A stretch of 64,000 bases of DNA from Polynucleobacter sp. MWH-Loch1C5. GTDB taxonomy: Bacteria > Pseudomonadota > Gammaproteobacteria > Burkholderiales > Burkholderiaceae. How positions within the stretch are numbered: the first letter of the stretch is position 1; every line of letters starts with the position of its first letter. Positions 8,527 to 17,544 of the stretch are shown one piece after another. The translations under genes and the position numbers were made by a program. The notes beneath the pieces were generated by a model that worked only from the letters and a program-made list of their open reading frames with translations, had not been told where the DNA came from and did no database searches. The stretch lies in NCBI RefSeq assembly GCF_018881775.1, contig NZ_JACVPR010000001.1:1444318-1508317 (forward strand), in the 5' to 3' direction.

Positions 8527-8910
8527 CTAGACGGTTTGTGCTGCGTCGTAACGCTTGAGTGTTTCAAGATCGACACGTTCAAGCGCTTTGAGATGGGTAC
8601 TCTCTAATTTAATTTTGGGAGCACAACCCGCCTCGAGGGCTTCTAGCCAACGTGACAAACATAAGCACCATTGGTCACCGGCTTGTAGACCAGCAAAGCG
8701 CCACTCAGGACGTGGCGTGATAAGGTCATTGCCACGCGCATAACTAAATTGTAGAAATTCATCACTCATGATGGCGCAGACCAGGTGACTGCCTACATCA
8801 TCAGGACCGGTCTTACAGCAGCCATCACGATAAAAGCCAGTGAGGGGCTCAAAAGAACAGGGCGATAGTGGTTCACCCAAAACATTGCGTGCGATTTCTT
8901 GTGCAGACAT
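8527..8910 (-). CDS. DUF2237 family protein
   Basis: A 127-residue protein with the DUF2237 signature: NVLGEPLSPCSFEPLTGFYRDGCCKTGPDDVGSHLVCAIMSDEFLQFSYARGNDL, then GLQAGDQWCLCLSRWLEA. The family is widespread, small and cytosolic with conserved cysteines; its function is unknown. It is convergent with the acyltransferase (2 bp gap). Confidence 0.85.
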   Translation of the reverse strand: MSAQEIARNVLGEPLSPCSFEPLTGFYRDGCCKTGPDDVGSHLVCAIMSDEFLQFSYARGNDLITPRPEWRFAGLQAGDQWCLCLSRWLEALEAGCAPKIKLESTHLKALERVDLETLKRYDAAQTV

Positions 8911-8951
8911 AAAACGAATCAGTTACATTAGGAAGACTTCACTCTAGTGCA

Positions 8952-8976
8952 TTTCATGCGGCTTTGCAGCATGAAA
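8952..8976. promoter_or_regulatory. Inverted repeat upstream of the first Bug receptor gene
   Basis: TTTCATGC and GCATGAAA form 8-bp perfect arms around a 9-nt centre, in the divergent gap between the DUF2237 gene and the Bug gene that starts at 9039. It could be an operator or an RNA hairpin; the direction of action is unknown. Confidence 0.35.
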
Positions 8977-9038
8977 CCAAAAAGTGCTGCTAGGGGAAGG
9001 GGATTGAATATCAATAAAAACAATTCGAGGAGAATCAA

Positions 9039-10016
9039 TTGAAGCCCTTCTTATCTAAAACCCTGCGTTTAGCAACACTCATGAGTGCTGTTTTACTCAC
9101 AGCAGCAGTTCATGCACAGAATTATCCGAATCGCCCGATCACCTTCGTCGTGCCCAACCCTCCTGGCGGATTGGTGGACACCTCAGCGCGTTTAGTGAGT
9201 GATTCACTAGCGGGTGTGATCGGTCAACCCACAGTCGTAGAAAATAAACCTGGGGGTAGCGGCAATATTGCTTACCAAGCTGTCGCGAAAGCGCCCAAAG
9301 ATGGCTACACGATATTGGTCTCTTATTCCGGGTATCACGTCGCCAACCCGATTCTGATGGATAAGCTCCCTTGGGATCTAAAAAGTTTGACTCCGATCGG
9401 CTTGGTCACGATTGCGACCAATGTGATTGCCGTACATCCATCGGTGCCTGTGAATAATCTCAAAGAGTTCATCGCCTATGTTCAGAAAAATCCAGGCAAA
9501 CTGAATTACGCATCCCAAGGCAACGGTTCGGTGGCCCATATCGGCACTGAAATTTTCAAGCAAAAGATCAATGGCAATATCGTGCACGTTCCTTACAAAG
9601 GATCTGGCGCGGCGATTCAGGATGTTCTGGCTGGCCAAGTACAAGTCTTCATTACCACACCACCTTCTGTCATGGGCCATATTCAAACCGGTAAGCTCAA
9701 GGGCTTGGCGGTGACTGGTAAGAGTCGTCACCCCATGATGCCCAATGTACCCACAGTCGCAGAAGCGGGCTTGAATAATTTTGATTTAGAGTCATGGGTC
9801 GCTTTATATGCCCCAGCAGGCACACCTGATGCAGTGATCAATAAACTATCAGCCGATGTCAAGAAAGCTTTGGAATTACCAGAAACGAAAAAACGTGCAG
9901 ATGCTGCAGGGGTGGAGGTTCGTTACTTACCCCCTGAGCAGATGACACGTCTATTAAATTCTGAAATCGAGATTTGGGGCAAAGCCATCAAATCAGCGAA
10001 TATCAAAATGGATTAA
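9039..10016 (+). CDS. Tripartite tricarboxylate transporter (Bug-family) substrate-binding protein
   Basis: The 325-residue protein starts at TTG (9039), preceded by CGAGGAGA. The TTG start is needed for the signal peptide (KPFLSKTLRLATLMSAVLLTAAVHA, cleaved before QNYPNRPI). The Bug fold follows: ITFVVPNPPGGLVDTSAR near residue 37, VVENKPGGSGNIAY near 65, and VPYKGSGAAIQDVLAGQV near 190. It binds a carboxylate solute in the periplasm. No TctA/TctB membrane subunits are nearby, the usual orphan-receptor situation in betaproteobacteria. The substrate is unknown. Confidence 0.88.
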   Translation: MKPFLSKTLRLATLMSAVLLTAAVHAQNYPNRPITFVVPNPPGGLVDTSARLVSDSLAGVIGQPTVVENKPGGSGNIAYQAVAKAPKDGYTILVSYSGYHVANPILMDKLPWDLKSLTPIGLVTIATNVIAVHPSVPVNNLKEFIAYVQKNPGKLNYASQGNGSVAHIGTEIFKQKINGNIVHVPYKGSGAAIQDVLAGQVQVFITTPPSVMGHIQTGKLKGLAVTGKSRHPMMPNVPTVAEAGLNNFDLESWVALYAPAGTPDAVINKLSADVKKALELPETKKRADAAGVEVRYLPPEQMTRLLNSEIEIWGKAIKSANIKMD

Positions 10017-10663
10017 GAACCTACATAATCCTTTTGTGCTTCCCAAGACGCCGCTTTAAAAGCGGCGTTTTGCATGAGCTTGTCATAAATACGCATAATT
10101 TGCGGATAGCGTTCTAAGGGGATCTGAGCGGCGATGGCATTACGAACTTGAGGCACTAAACACACATCTGCTAGGCTGATTTCATCGGCGAAAGAGTATT
10201 GCCCCGCACAATCGGTCAAACGTTGTTCATAGGCAGTTAAGGCTAGGTGATGCCAATGAGCGTACCAAGTATCAAGACCGTTCGCTGAAACTTGTAACTC
10301 TCGTTTGAGATAACGCAGCACGCGTAAATTGGTTAAAGGATGAACGTCACTGGCCATATCGTGACACAGTGCTCTGACTTGGGCGCGTGCGATCGGGTCT
10401 TGAGGTAGTAGGGCGGGTTCTGGATAGACTTCTTCAAGGTACTCTAAGATGGCCATCGATTGATGCAAATGGACATGACCGGTATTTAAAACCGGCACCA
10501 TACCTGCTGGATTTTTTAAAAGAAAATCACTACTAAACTGATCCCCGGGTTGCCCTTTGAGATTAACCGGGATAGCTTCAAAAGCTAAGTTCTTATAGTG
10601 CAAAGCAATTCTGACCCGAAAGGCAGCGGAACTGCGATAGAAGGTATGGAGTTGTAGATTCAT
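10013..10663 (-). CDS. maiA: Maleylacetoacetate isomerase (zeta-class glutathione S-transferase)
   Basis: A 216-residue GST-fold protein with the zeta-class signature SSAAFRVRIAL (residues ~11-21), where the serine/cysteine region activates glutathione. NPAGMVPVLNTGHVHLHQSMAILEYLEE is the glutathione-binding beta-alpha-beta end, and the C-terminal domain has ISLADVCLVPQVRNA. It isomerises maleylacetoacetate to fumarylacetoacetate in tyrosine/homogentisate breakdown. No partner gene (fahA) is next to it. It overlaps the convergent Bug gene by 4 bp. Confidence 0.85.
   Translation of the reverse strand: MNLQLHTFYRSSAAFRVRIALHYKNLAFEAIPVNLKGQPGDQFSSDFLLKNPAGMVPVLNTGHVHLHQSMAILEYLEEVYPEPALLPQDPIARAQVRALCHDMASDVHPLTNLRVLRYLKRELQVSANGLDTWYAHWHHLALTAYEQRLTDCAGQYSFADEISLADVCLVPQVRNAIAAQIPLERYPQIMRIYDKLMQNAAFKAASWEAQKDYVGS
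10048..10071 (+). terminator. Intrinsic terminator for the Bug gene, embedded in maiA coding sequence
   Basis: ACGCCGCTT (10048-10056) and AAGCGGCGT (10060-10068) form a 9-bp GC-rich perfect stem with a 3-nt loop, followed on the plus strand by TTTT. It lies 32 bp past the Bug stop codon, inside the convergent maiA frame. Confidence 0.6.
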
Positions 10664-10724
10664 GGGTACATCTTAAGCCAAATAGGGTGCGAAGGTGCAG
10701 GGCTAAAAAATGGTTTAATGCCGT

Positions 10725-11342
10725 ATGGATGTGAAAAATAAAAAATACCTATTTGTCTACTTGCATGGTTTTCGCTCTTCGCCACAATCGACCAAAGCTC
10801 GTTTGACTGAAGCAGCTCTTGCTGAACGTCAAGCCAACGGTTGGCAGATTGAGTGGTACGCACCGCAACTACCCGCTTCACCGAAAGAGGCGATGGCTCT
10901 GGTACAGGCCGAGATTGTCCAGAGACAGTATGATGTTTTATGCATCATCGGCTCCTCGCTCGGAGGCTACTACGCGACTTATCTAGCAGAGCAGTACCCT
11001 GGTGCGCGCACCACCTTGCTCAACCCCGCTGTATTTCCGGCCCGTGATTTAGAGCGTTATGTGGGCACACAAACGAACTGGCATGATGGTAGCCCCTTTG
11101 AATTCAAACCCGAGTATGTAGCGCAATTAGAGGCGCTCAAGGTCGACCGTTTGACTGGTCACGAGCGCTATTACTTGGTGGCTGCCACGGATGATGAAGT
11201 TTTAGATTGGAAAGAAATGATGATGAAGTATCCTGGCGCGAATCAAGTGGTGATTCGTGGTGGCGATCATGCGATTACAGATTACCCCATCTATTTACCA
11301 GAGATATTGCGCTTTCATTTTTTCTGGTCTTATGAGAATTAG
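10725..11342 (+). CDS. YqiA/YcfP-family alpha/beta-hydrolase esterase
   Basis: The 205-residue protein opens with the oxyanion-type LFVYLHGFRSSPQSTKA of the YqiA family. The nucleophile elbow is GSSLGG (Ser78), with acid and base candidates in AATDDEVLDW and GGDHAITDY near the C-terminus. E. coli YqiA is an esterase for short and palmitoyl-CoA-type substrates. It is followed by an Old Yellow Enzyme gene in the same direction. Confidence 0.8.
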   Translation: MDVKNKKYLFVYLHGFRSSPQSTKARLTEAALAERQANGWQIEWYAPQLPASPKEAMALVQAEIVQRQYDVLCIIGSSLGGYYATYLAEQYPGARTTLLNPAVFPARDLERYVGTQTNWHDGSPFEFKPEYVAQLEALKVDRLTGHERYYLVAATDDEVLDWKEMMMKYPGANQVVIRGGDHAITDYPIYLPEILRFHFFWSYEN

Positions 11343-11395
11343 GCAAGTCAGATTTGATTACTAGACAATCTATTTATAAAAATATCGAGACAACT

Positions 11396-12526
11396 ATGAG
11401 CCAGCCAAGCAAATTATTTAGTCCCCTCAAACTATCATCTCCTGCAGGTGGTTTGACTTTGGCTAATCGCGCTATTGTGGCGCCGATGTGTCAATACTCC
11501 GCGAACCAGGGTCAAGCCACTGACTGGCATATGATGCATTGGGGTAACTTACTCAATAGTGGCGCAGGTTTATTCATTATCGAAGCGACCGCTGTCGAGC
11601 CTGAGGGCCGTATTACTCCTTATTGTTTAGGTTTATGGGATGACAAAACAGAAGCGGCTCTAAAAGACCGACTCCAACGTGCGCGCGCCTTAGCGCCGCA
11701 GGTTCCAGTCTGTATTCAGTTAGCGCATGCGGGGCGTAAAGCCTCTAGTGATGCGCCCTGGAAAGGTGGGCAATTGCTTGATGCGCAGCAAGGGGGTTGG
11801 CAGACCGTGGGCCCATCAGCGATTCCTCAACTCGATGGTGAAGTTGCGCCTCAAGAACTTGATGCTACTGGTCTAGAACGGATCAAGCAGGCTTTTGTCA
11901 AAGCGGCACAGAGAAGCCAAGCGCTGGGAATCGAAGCCATCGAAATTCATAATGCCCATGGATATCTCTTGCATCAATTTCTCTCACCGATTGCTAATCA
12001 AAGAAGCGATCAATATGGTGGGTCTCTGGAAAATCGCATGCGCTATCCTCTCGAAGTGTTCCAGGCATTACGTAGTGCATTTTCAGGTGTTTTGGGTGTG
12101 CGTGTTTCTGCGAGCGATTGGTTAGATAACGGTCTACAGCTTGAGGAAGTAATTGAGTTTGCAAAGCAACTCAAAGCATTGGGTTGTGATTTCATTCACG
12201 TATCTTCAGGAGGTATATCGCCTAAGCAACAAATTGCGATTGGTCCTAATTATCAAGTACCGTTTGCTAAAGCGATTAAGGCAGCTACCGGTATGACAAC
12301 CATTGCTGTTGGTCTAATTACTGAAGCCAAGCAAGCTGAGGCCATATTGCAAGCTGATGAAGCGGATGCTATTGCCATGGCGCGCGCCTTTTTATATCAG
12401 CCTCGTTGGGTCTGGCAAGCCGCTGCTGAGTTAGGTGGACAAGTGGCAGCTAGTGAGCAATACTGGCGTTGTATGCCGCGTCAAGCGCAGCATATCTTTG
12501 GCCAAGTCAAACTCGGGCAGCGTTAA
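11396..12526 (+). CDS. NADH:flavin oxidoreductase, Old Yellow Enzyme family (YqjM/XenA-like)
   Basis: The ORF starts at a TTG (11354), but ATG at 11396 begins the conserved domain, giving about 376 residues. FMN-binding and catalytic elements of the thermophilic-like OYE group are present: APMCQYSA (the redox-tuning Cys of YqjM), QLAHAGRKAS, and the His-Asn pair region EIHNAHGYLLHQFLSP. It reduces activated alkenes such as enones using NAD(P)H, often as a detoxification enzyme. Physiological substrate unknown. Confidence 0.85.
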   Translation: MSQPSKLFSPLKLSSPAGGLTLANRAIVAPMCQYSANQGQATDWHMMHWGNLLNSGAGLFIIEATAVEPEGRITPYCLGLWDDKTEAALKDRLQRARALAPQVPVCIQLAHAGRKASSDAPWKGGQLLDAQQGGWQTVGPSAIPQLDGEVAPQELDATGLERIKQAFVKAAQRSQALGIEAIEIHNAHGYLLHQFLSPIANQRSDQYGGSLENRMRYPLEVFQALRSAFSGVLGVRVSASDWLDNGLQLEEVIEFAKQLKALGCDFIHVSSGGISPKQQIAIGPNYQVPFAKAIKAATGMTTIAVGLITEAKQAEAILQADEADAIAMARAFLYQPRWVWQAAAELGGQVAASEQYWRCMPRQAQHIFGQVKLGQR

Positions 12527-12550
12527 ATCCTGCCTACCCAAGGAGTGGGT

Positions 12551-13456
12551 ATGCAAAAGCCAGCACTGAAATCTTCAGCAACGCTCATTAGCGTTGCTTT
12601 AGTGCTATCGCTTCTGCTGCACTTCATAGCCATGGGGGGATTATCTTTCTGGCCCAAAACCACAGCTTTACCTTTGCCCAATACCGTTGTGCAAGCCACA
12701 TTGGAAATGGCTCCCGTAGATAATAAACAAAGTACTGAGCGCGCAAGTATTGAGGAAACATCATTGGTGGGTGACGCTTTTGAAGAATCATCAGAGCCAT
12801 TCAATGCTCAAGCCTTTCAATTGCCACCTAGTGCTTTGATGACTTATACCGCTTATTTAAATGGCGCAGCTTACCCTGCGGGGACAGTCAATTGGCAAAT
12901 ACGTGATGCACGATATCAACTGCAAGTCACGGTACCGGTGCCCTTTATTGGGGACTTTACTTTTACAAGTTCAGGGGGTGTCGATACTTTTGGATTAGCC
13001 CCTGAAATTTATATTGAAAAACGAGCGAGTCGCTCAGAGCGCACAGTCACTTTATTGCGCGATCAGGAACTGATCCAGTTTTCTACGCAGACAGAAAAGA
13101 TTCCTTTACGCCCCGGCACTCAAGATCGTTTTAGTGTCATGTTTCAGTTAGCAGGTTTAGTAGCCGGTAATCCTGAGATCGATCAAAAGGGGATTGCCCG
13201 AGAAATTCCATTGGCCAGTATTCAACAGTTAGAGACTTGGACTTTTGTGAGCCAGGGAGATGTTGTGCTGACAGAAGTGGCAGAGCATTTACAGGAAACA
13301 CGTCATTTTTTACGGCTGCCTCGGGATGAAAAAGATCTAAGACGCTTTGAGGTTTGGCTCGCTAAAGGAGCGCATTACTTACCCGTCAAAATGCGTCAGA
13401 CGGATCACAAAGGCCAAGTCATTGAACTCGTCTTAAGCCAATTACAAATGCAATAA
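12551..13456 (+). CDS. DUF3108 domain-containing exported/anchored protein
   Basis: The track starts at GTG 12545; ATG at 12551 is preceded by AAGGAG at 5-nt spacing and is preferred (301 residues). One N-terminal hydrophobic segment (LISVALVLSLLLHFIAMGGLSF) anchors or exports it. A linker follows, then a beta-rich DUF3108 domain (LMTYTAYLNGAAYPAGTVNWQIRDARYQLQ...GDFTFTSSGGVDTFGLAPEIY). The family is periplasmic or outer-membrane-associated and of unknown role. Convergent with the FGE-like gene. Confidence 0.75.
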   Translation: MQKPALKSSATLISVALVLSLLLHFIAMGGLSFWPKTTALPLPNTVVQATLEMAPVDNKQSTERASIEETSLVGDAFEESSEPFNAQAFQLPPSALMTYTAYLNGAAYPAGTVNWQIRDARYQLQVTVPVPFIGDFTFTSSGGVDTFGLAPEIYIEKRASRSERTVTLLRDQELIQFSTQTEKIPLRPGTQDRFSVMFQLAGLVAGNPEIDQKGIAREIPLASIQQLETWTFVSQGDVVLTEVAEHLQETRHFLRLPRDEKDLRRFEVWLAKGAHYLPVKMRQTDHKGQVIELVLSQLQMQ

Positions 13457-13464
13457 AGGTCTGA

Positions 13465-14220
13465 TTAGCGCACATCGCGCACACACCGAAAACCAATATA
13501 TGCGACGCGTGTATCCATCGGTTTGGTAGCTAGGTCAGACTCGATTTGCCGCTCTGGCCCATACCACCAGGAAGCCCCTCGCGTAATTCGTTCTTGACCA
13601 CTACCGCCATCAACCCACTCCCAAAGGTTGCCACCCATGTCATATAAGCCATTCACGCCGGCTGTGGTGGTCATCACAGGCACATGGCCGCTACCCCGAT
13701 TCAGTGAGCCTTGAGGAGCGACACCTTTGAAGCGACCTTGTAGATGGTGAGAGCCATCGGCAGAAGGGCCATTGGGGTAGCGATAGCGTTGTCCTTGAAC
13801 AAAGGGGGCTGATGGTGTTGTTCTTTGCTCTAGGTAAGCGGCCTGCGTCCATTCTGCATCCGTCGGTAAGCGTTTGCCGAAGTAACGACAGATTGCTTGC
13901 GCTTCGGCATACATTAAGTGAGCTGCAGGTTCACGATCCTGGGCAGCCACACCAAAAGGGGTGCGCCAAGTCCAACCCGGTTTTTGAACCCAGCCGGATT
14001 CATAGATATAGCTGCCACCTTCTTTTTCACCGCGACTCACAAATCCAGTGGCCTTGGCATAGCGCTTGACAGTGCCGATGCTCACTTCATGCAGATCCCA
14101 CTCCAGTGGGCCAATTCGAGTGGTTTTCTCTAAGGTAGTCAGAGGGCCAGCACTCTCAGCCATCAAGTGTGGGCCGTAGAGCAAAGCACTACAAACGGAT
14201 ATCCATGCGAGCTTTTTCAT
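13465..14220 (-). CDS. Exported FGE/SUMF1-fold protein lacking catalytic cysteines, in the msrPQ operon
   Basis: The start is ATG at 14220, which overlaps the msrQ stop as ATGA, rather than the upstream TTG-type start of the track. This gives 251 residues with a signal peptide (KKLAWISVCSALLYGPHLMAES). The fold hallmarks are ICRYFGKRLPTDAEWTQAA, NGLYDMGGNLWEWVDGG, RITRGASWW and IGFRCVRD at the C-terminus. True formylglycine-generating enzymes have a Cys...Cys pair shortly after the RGGS(Y/F) element. Here that stretch reads YGPERQIESD without cysteine, so a sulfatase-activating activity is unlikely. It may be an accessory or binding protein for periplasmic methionine-sulfoxide repair. Confidence 0.75.
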   Translation of the reverse strand: MKKLAWISVCSALLYGPHLMAESAGPLTTLEKTTRIGPLEWDLHEVSIGTVKRYAKATGFVSRGEKEGGSYIYESGWVQKPGWTWRTPFGVAAQDREPAAHLMYAEAQAICRYFGKRLPTDAEWTQAAYLEQRTTPSAPFVQGQRYRYPNGPSADGSHHLQGRFKGVAPQGSLNRGSGHVPVMTTTAGVNGLYDMGGNLWEWVDGGSGQERITRGASWWYGPERQIESDLATKPMDTRVAYIGFRCVRDVR

Positions 14221-14813
14221 CGACGTACGATCCTTGTGAGTAATAACCATCCAATAAAGAGAGCATACAGGCTGACCTCAAAAAAATCTTGCTTACCTGA
14301 TTTATGCCAAAAATAGTGCAGGATGACTGTTATAGCAATCACATAAATCAAGCGATGTAATTTTTTCCAAGACCGCCCTAAGGTGCGCATGGCCCATGTA
14401 TTGGAGCTGATTGCCAAAGGCAACATCATCACAAAAGACAAAAAGCCCATCGTAATGAAGGGGCGCTCCAATACATCGACGACCATCGTAGACCATGACC
14501 AACCATGATCTAACCAAAACCAAATCACAAAATGACACAGTGCATAGCTAAAACTCGCTAAACCTAGTGTGCGTCTCCAGGGTAATAAAAATGGCTGTTG
14601 TGTGATTTGTCGTAAAGGCGTGATTGACAAAGTTGCGCATAAGAACACGAGTGCCCACGTCCCTGTGGAACGTGTAATGAACTCAATGGGATTGGCGCCT
14701 AGACCATCATAGAGGCCTAAGTAAACAAGTCTTAAAAAAGGTAGGCTCGCTAATAAGACCAGTAGGCTTTGTTGTACTGCCGGTGATGCACTCAGAGTTA
14801 TCTTTCGCATCAC
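14217..14813 (-). CDS. msrQ: Protein-methionine-sulfoxide reductase heme-binding subunit MsrQ
   Basis: The 198-residue protein is a ferric-reductase-like membrane cytochrome with about five to six helices. Conserved histidines (SYALCHFVIWFWLDH, WKKLHRLIYVIAITVILHYFWH) would ligate heme b. It passes quinol or flavin electrons to periplasmic MsrP. The gene starts 5 bp after msrP and overlaps the FGE-like gene by 4 bp, so the three form one operon. Confidence 0.88.
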   Translation of the reverse strand: MMRKITLSASPAVQQSLLVLLASLPFLRLVYLGLYDGLGANPIEFITRSTGTWALVFLCATLSITPLRQITQQPFLLPWRRTLGLASFSYALCHFVIWFWLDHGWSWSTMVVDVLERPFITMGFLSFVMMLPLAISSNTWAMRTLGRSWKKLHRLIYVIAITVILHYFWHKSGKQDFFEVSLYALFIGWLLLTRIVRR

Positions 14814-14818
14814 AGGCT

Positions 14819-15787
14819 TTAGTAAAAACGCTTCAGATCCATACCTGCATAGAGCGACGCGACTTGCTCAGCATAACCATTAAAGGGCAGGGTCTTGATG
14901 CGGGGAGCAAATAGACCGCCTTCACCGCCTATGCGACGTTCTTGGGCTTGGCTCCAGCGAGGGTGAGATACCTCGGGATTGACGTTGGCATAAAAACCAT
15001 ATTCATGAGGGGCTGCCACTTGCCAACTGGTGCGCGGTTGCTGTTCTGTAAAGCGAATCGCCACAATGGATTTGCCACTCTTAAAGCCATATTTCCAGGG
15101 AATAGTCATGCGAACGGGGGCTCCGTTTTGTTTCGGTAACACTTCACCATATAAACCAAAGGTCAGCAGTGTGAGGGGGTGTAAGGCTTCATCGAGGCGC
15201 AAGCCTTCGGTATAGGGCCACTGTAAGACGCGACTTTTTAAGCCGGGCATTTGCTCACGATCGGCTAAGGTCACAAATTCAACAAACTTAGCGGAGCCTT
15301 GAACTTGAGTCGCTTTGATTAGGTGTGACAAAGAGTAGCCAATCCAAGGAATCACCATCGACCAACCCTCTACGCAGCGCAAGCGGTAGACACGTTCTTC
15401 TAGAGGCGCTAATTTGATGAGCTCATCGATATCCCAGGTCCGTGGTTTATTCACAAGTCCTTCGACACGCACCGTCCAAGGACGGGTTTTAAGTCTTTGT
15501 GCGTGGACGACGGGGTCGGCTTTGTCCAGACCAAACTCATAAAAATTGTTATAGCTGGTGACATCCTTATAGGGTGTTAATTTTTCTGCTGTGAAAAATT
15601 GTGGATTGGGTTTTGCAGCTAATGCCAGGCGCTCATTGGCGCGAGCCTCCCTATGCCATGCCAAAGAAGTGATAGATGTTGAAAGGGCCAATGTCGACCA
15701 GCCCGCTTGGGCTAGCCACTGACGCCGTCCTTCGTAAAGGGCTTGAGGTGTGATTTCAGAGGCAAGAATCTTTGGAGGCTTGTTCAT
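14819..15787 (-). CDS. msrP: Periplasmic protein-methionine-sulfoxide reductase catalytic subunit MsrP
   Basis: A 322-residue molybdopterin-dependent reductase that repairs oxidised methionine in envelope proteins. A twin-arginine signal is visible ([11 protein letters not shown], Arg21-Arg22). The sulfite-oxidase fold has molybdenum-ligating Cys138 in [22 protein letters not shown] and [21 protein letters not shown] follow, the pterin-binding and C-terminal parts. Length matches the family. It heads the msrP-msrQ-FGE-like operon. Confidence 0.92.
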   Translation of the reverse strand: MNKPPKILASEITPQALYEGRRQWLAQAGWSTLALSTSITSLAWHREARANERLALAAKPNPQFFTAEKLTPYKDVTSYNNFYEFGLDKADPVVHAQRLKTRPWTVRVEGLVNKPRTWDIDELIKLAPLEERVYRLRCVEGWSMVIPWIGYSLSHLIKATQVQGSAKFVEFVTLADREQMPGLKSRVLQWPYTEGLRLDEALHPLTLLTFGLYGEVLPKQNGAPVRMTIPWKYGFKSGKSIVAIRFTEQQPRTSWQVAAPHEYGFYANVNPEVSHPRWSQAQERRIGGEGGLFAPRIKTLPFNGYAEQVASLYAGMDLKRFY

Positions 15788-15809
15788 AAAACAAGCTTAA
15801 TCGACTTCT

Positions 15810-16208
15810 TTATTTCTTGCACAAACGATGTTCAATTTTTAGGCAGCGATTGGTGACAATCGGTATCTGAGCCTTCTTAGCAGCGGCAACGCTTGCTTCA
15901 TCATGGATGCCTAACTGCAGCCAGATCGAGCCTACTCCCAGCGCAATCGCTTCTTGCGTGATGCGTAAGCAGTCTTCTGCGCGACGAAACACATTCACCA
16001 TATCGATCTTCTGTGGAATGCTTTTGAGATCAGGGTAGCAGGTCATCCCCAGAATACTCTGGCAGTTAGGGTTGACTGGAATAATGTCGTAGCCCACTGC
16101 TTGCATATACCTAGCTACATCATAGGAGGGACGATCCGTCTTGTCAGACAGTCCTACTACGGCAATCGTTTTTGTCTTTTGAAGTAATTCTGGGATATCA
16201 ACGCTCAT
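15810..16208 (-). CDS. CoA-binding domain protein (YccU family)
   Basis: About 132 residues when started at ATG 16208 (three codons inside the track ORF, next to TAGGTG). It consists of one CoA-binding Rossmann-type domain: TIAVVGLSDKTDRPSYDVARYMQAVGYDIIPVNPN, then VNVFRRAEDCLRI and SIWLQLGIHDEASVAAAKKAQIPIVTNRCLKIEH. The ligand is presumed to be CoA or an acyl-CoA; no catalytic function is known. Confidence 0.82.
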   Translation of the reverse strand: MSVDIPELLQKTKTIAVVGLSDKTDRPSYDVARYMQAVGYDIIPVNPNCQSILGMTCYPDLKSIPQKIDMVNVFRRAEDCLRITQEAIALGVGSIWLQLGIHDEASVAAAKKAQIPIVTNRCLKIEHRLCKK

Positions 16209-16241
16209 GCAAAACACCTAGAAAGCTGAGATACTCTGATC

Positions 16242-16472
16242 ATGCCACAAGATCAGAACTTTGTTGATGTGAAGAAATTACATCACTCCAAGTGGACCGC
16301 TGTGACTCCTATCGAGCGACAAAAACATTTCATGGTGGTTAAAGTGATCGTGCCTGAGGATGGTTCGCCGATTCGTCAGGTTGTTATTGAAGCGGTTTTG
16401 ACGCGGCAGCAAAAAACCATTGAGTGGCGTACTTTGAAAGATCGTCAATATTGGATCAGCGGTTGGTCTTAG
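16242..16472 (+). CDS. TIGR02450-family Trp-rich small protein
   Basis: A 76-residue protein with the TIGR02450 pattern: LHHSKWTAVTPIERQKHFMVVKVI, IEAVLTRQQKTIEWRTLKDRQYW and a terminal GW. It is small, basic, cytosolic and of unknown function. It is transcribed divergently from the CoA-binding protein gene. Confidence 0.8.
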   Translation: MPQDQNFVDVKKLHHSKWTAVTPIERQKHFMVVKVIVPEDGSPIRQVVIEAVLTRQQKTIEWRTLKDRQYWISGWS

Positions 16473-16488
16473 CACTGTGAGTGAATGC

Positions 16489-17541
16489 TCAAGAGCGATG
16501 AAAGCGTCGCATGAGTCTTTTTTCAAAGAGCTCATAAAAGGGCCAAGCGAGAGCTACGCTGAGTATCACAGCGCATAGCATACCCAATAGATGTATCCCT
16601 GGTTCGCGAGGTAAGAATTGCATCCAAAAAGCGTTCACGACGAGTGAGATTGGAAAATGCACTAGAAAAACTGAGTATGAGCGTTGGCCTAAGGCGAGTA
16701 AGGCAGAGGATGCGGGCATACGTAGTTTAAGATCTACACTCAAAAATAGAATACAGGCGCAGATCCAGGCAAGCGATAGACGTAAATTCGGTTCTTGATA
16801 GAGTGCCAAGCCATAGGCTAAGCTGACTAAGAGCATGGTGATGTAGCCTAAAGGGCGTTGTAATTGATTGGCATACGCAGCAATCATGCCAATACCATAA
16901 GCAGCCAGGTAATAAATAAAGTAAATATCATAGGCATGCGCTTGGCTAAACATGACCAAAGAGATCAAGCTGGCAGACACAATCAGGGCTAAGGCTAAAT
17001 AACGGGTTGTTTTAAATGACCAAGAGACAGGTGCTAATTTCTCAATCAAGAAAATGAGCAGAGCACTCACCATAAAAAGCTGAAAATCAATCGCCACATA
17101 CCAAAACCCTGCGGAGAGAGATTCGTAATGCAAGATATCTTGTAAAAACAGAAGATGACTGGCCAATTGCCAAGCGCTAGGTCGTGCTGAAATCGAATCA
17201 TGACGCATCCACAGACTCGCGAGCTCATTGCAGAAAATGACTAAAACAATGGCGGCGTAATACGGAATAGCGAGACGCCAGAATTTATGGCTGATATGTT
17301 CAGTAATGCTGCGCTTCACAAATGTGTTAGCGGTACTCCATTTACTCGCTGCTAAATAGCCACCGATGGCTAAGAAGACATAGACTGCCATACGACCATA
17401 CTCAAATAGCCAGGCATTGAGTGGTGCTATCAGTGGAGCGGCAAGGTCAGACATTGGGCCGTAAAACGCCAAATGGTGTCCCACAATCAAGAGGCAGGCG
17501 ATGCCCTTGATTTGATCGACGAGAAGATTGCGTGAGTTCAA
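16489..17541 (-). CDS. Acyltransferase family 3 membrane protein
   Basis: The 350-residue protein has about ten membrane helices and the acyltransferase-3 N-terminal pattern LVDQIKGIACLLIVGHHLAFYGP, with the family's conserved histidine after the first helix, and a later WYVAIDFQLFM. It probably O-acylates an extracytoplasmic glycan or a glycolipid. It lies 3 bp downstream of a small secreted protein gene, so the two are co-transcribed. Confidence 0.8.
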   Translation of the reverse strand: MNSRNLLVDQIKGIACLLIVGHHLAFYGPMSDLAAPLIAPLNAWLFEYGRMAVYVFLAIGGYLAASKWSTANTFVKRSITEHISHKFWRLAIPYYAAIVLVIFCNELASLWMRHDSISARPSAWQLASHLLFLQDILHYESLSAGFWYVAIDFQLFMVSALLIFLIEKLAPVSWSFKTTRYLALALIVSASLISLVMFSQAHAYDIYFIYYLAAYGIGMIAAYANQLQRPLGYITMLLVSLAYGLALYQEPNLRLSLAWICACILFLSVDLKLRMPASSALLALGQRSYSVFLVHFPISLVVNAFWMQFLPREPGIHLLGMLCAVILSVALAWPFYELFEKRLMRRFHRS

Positions 17542-17544
17542 ATC

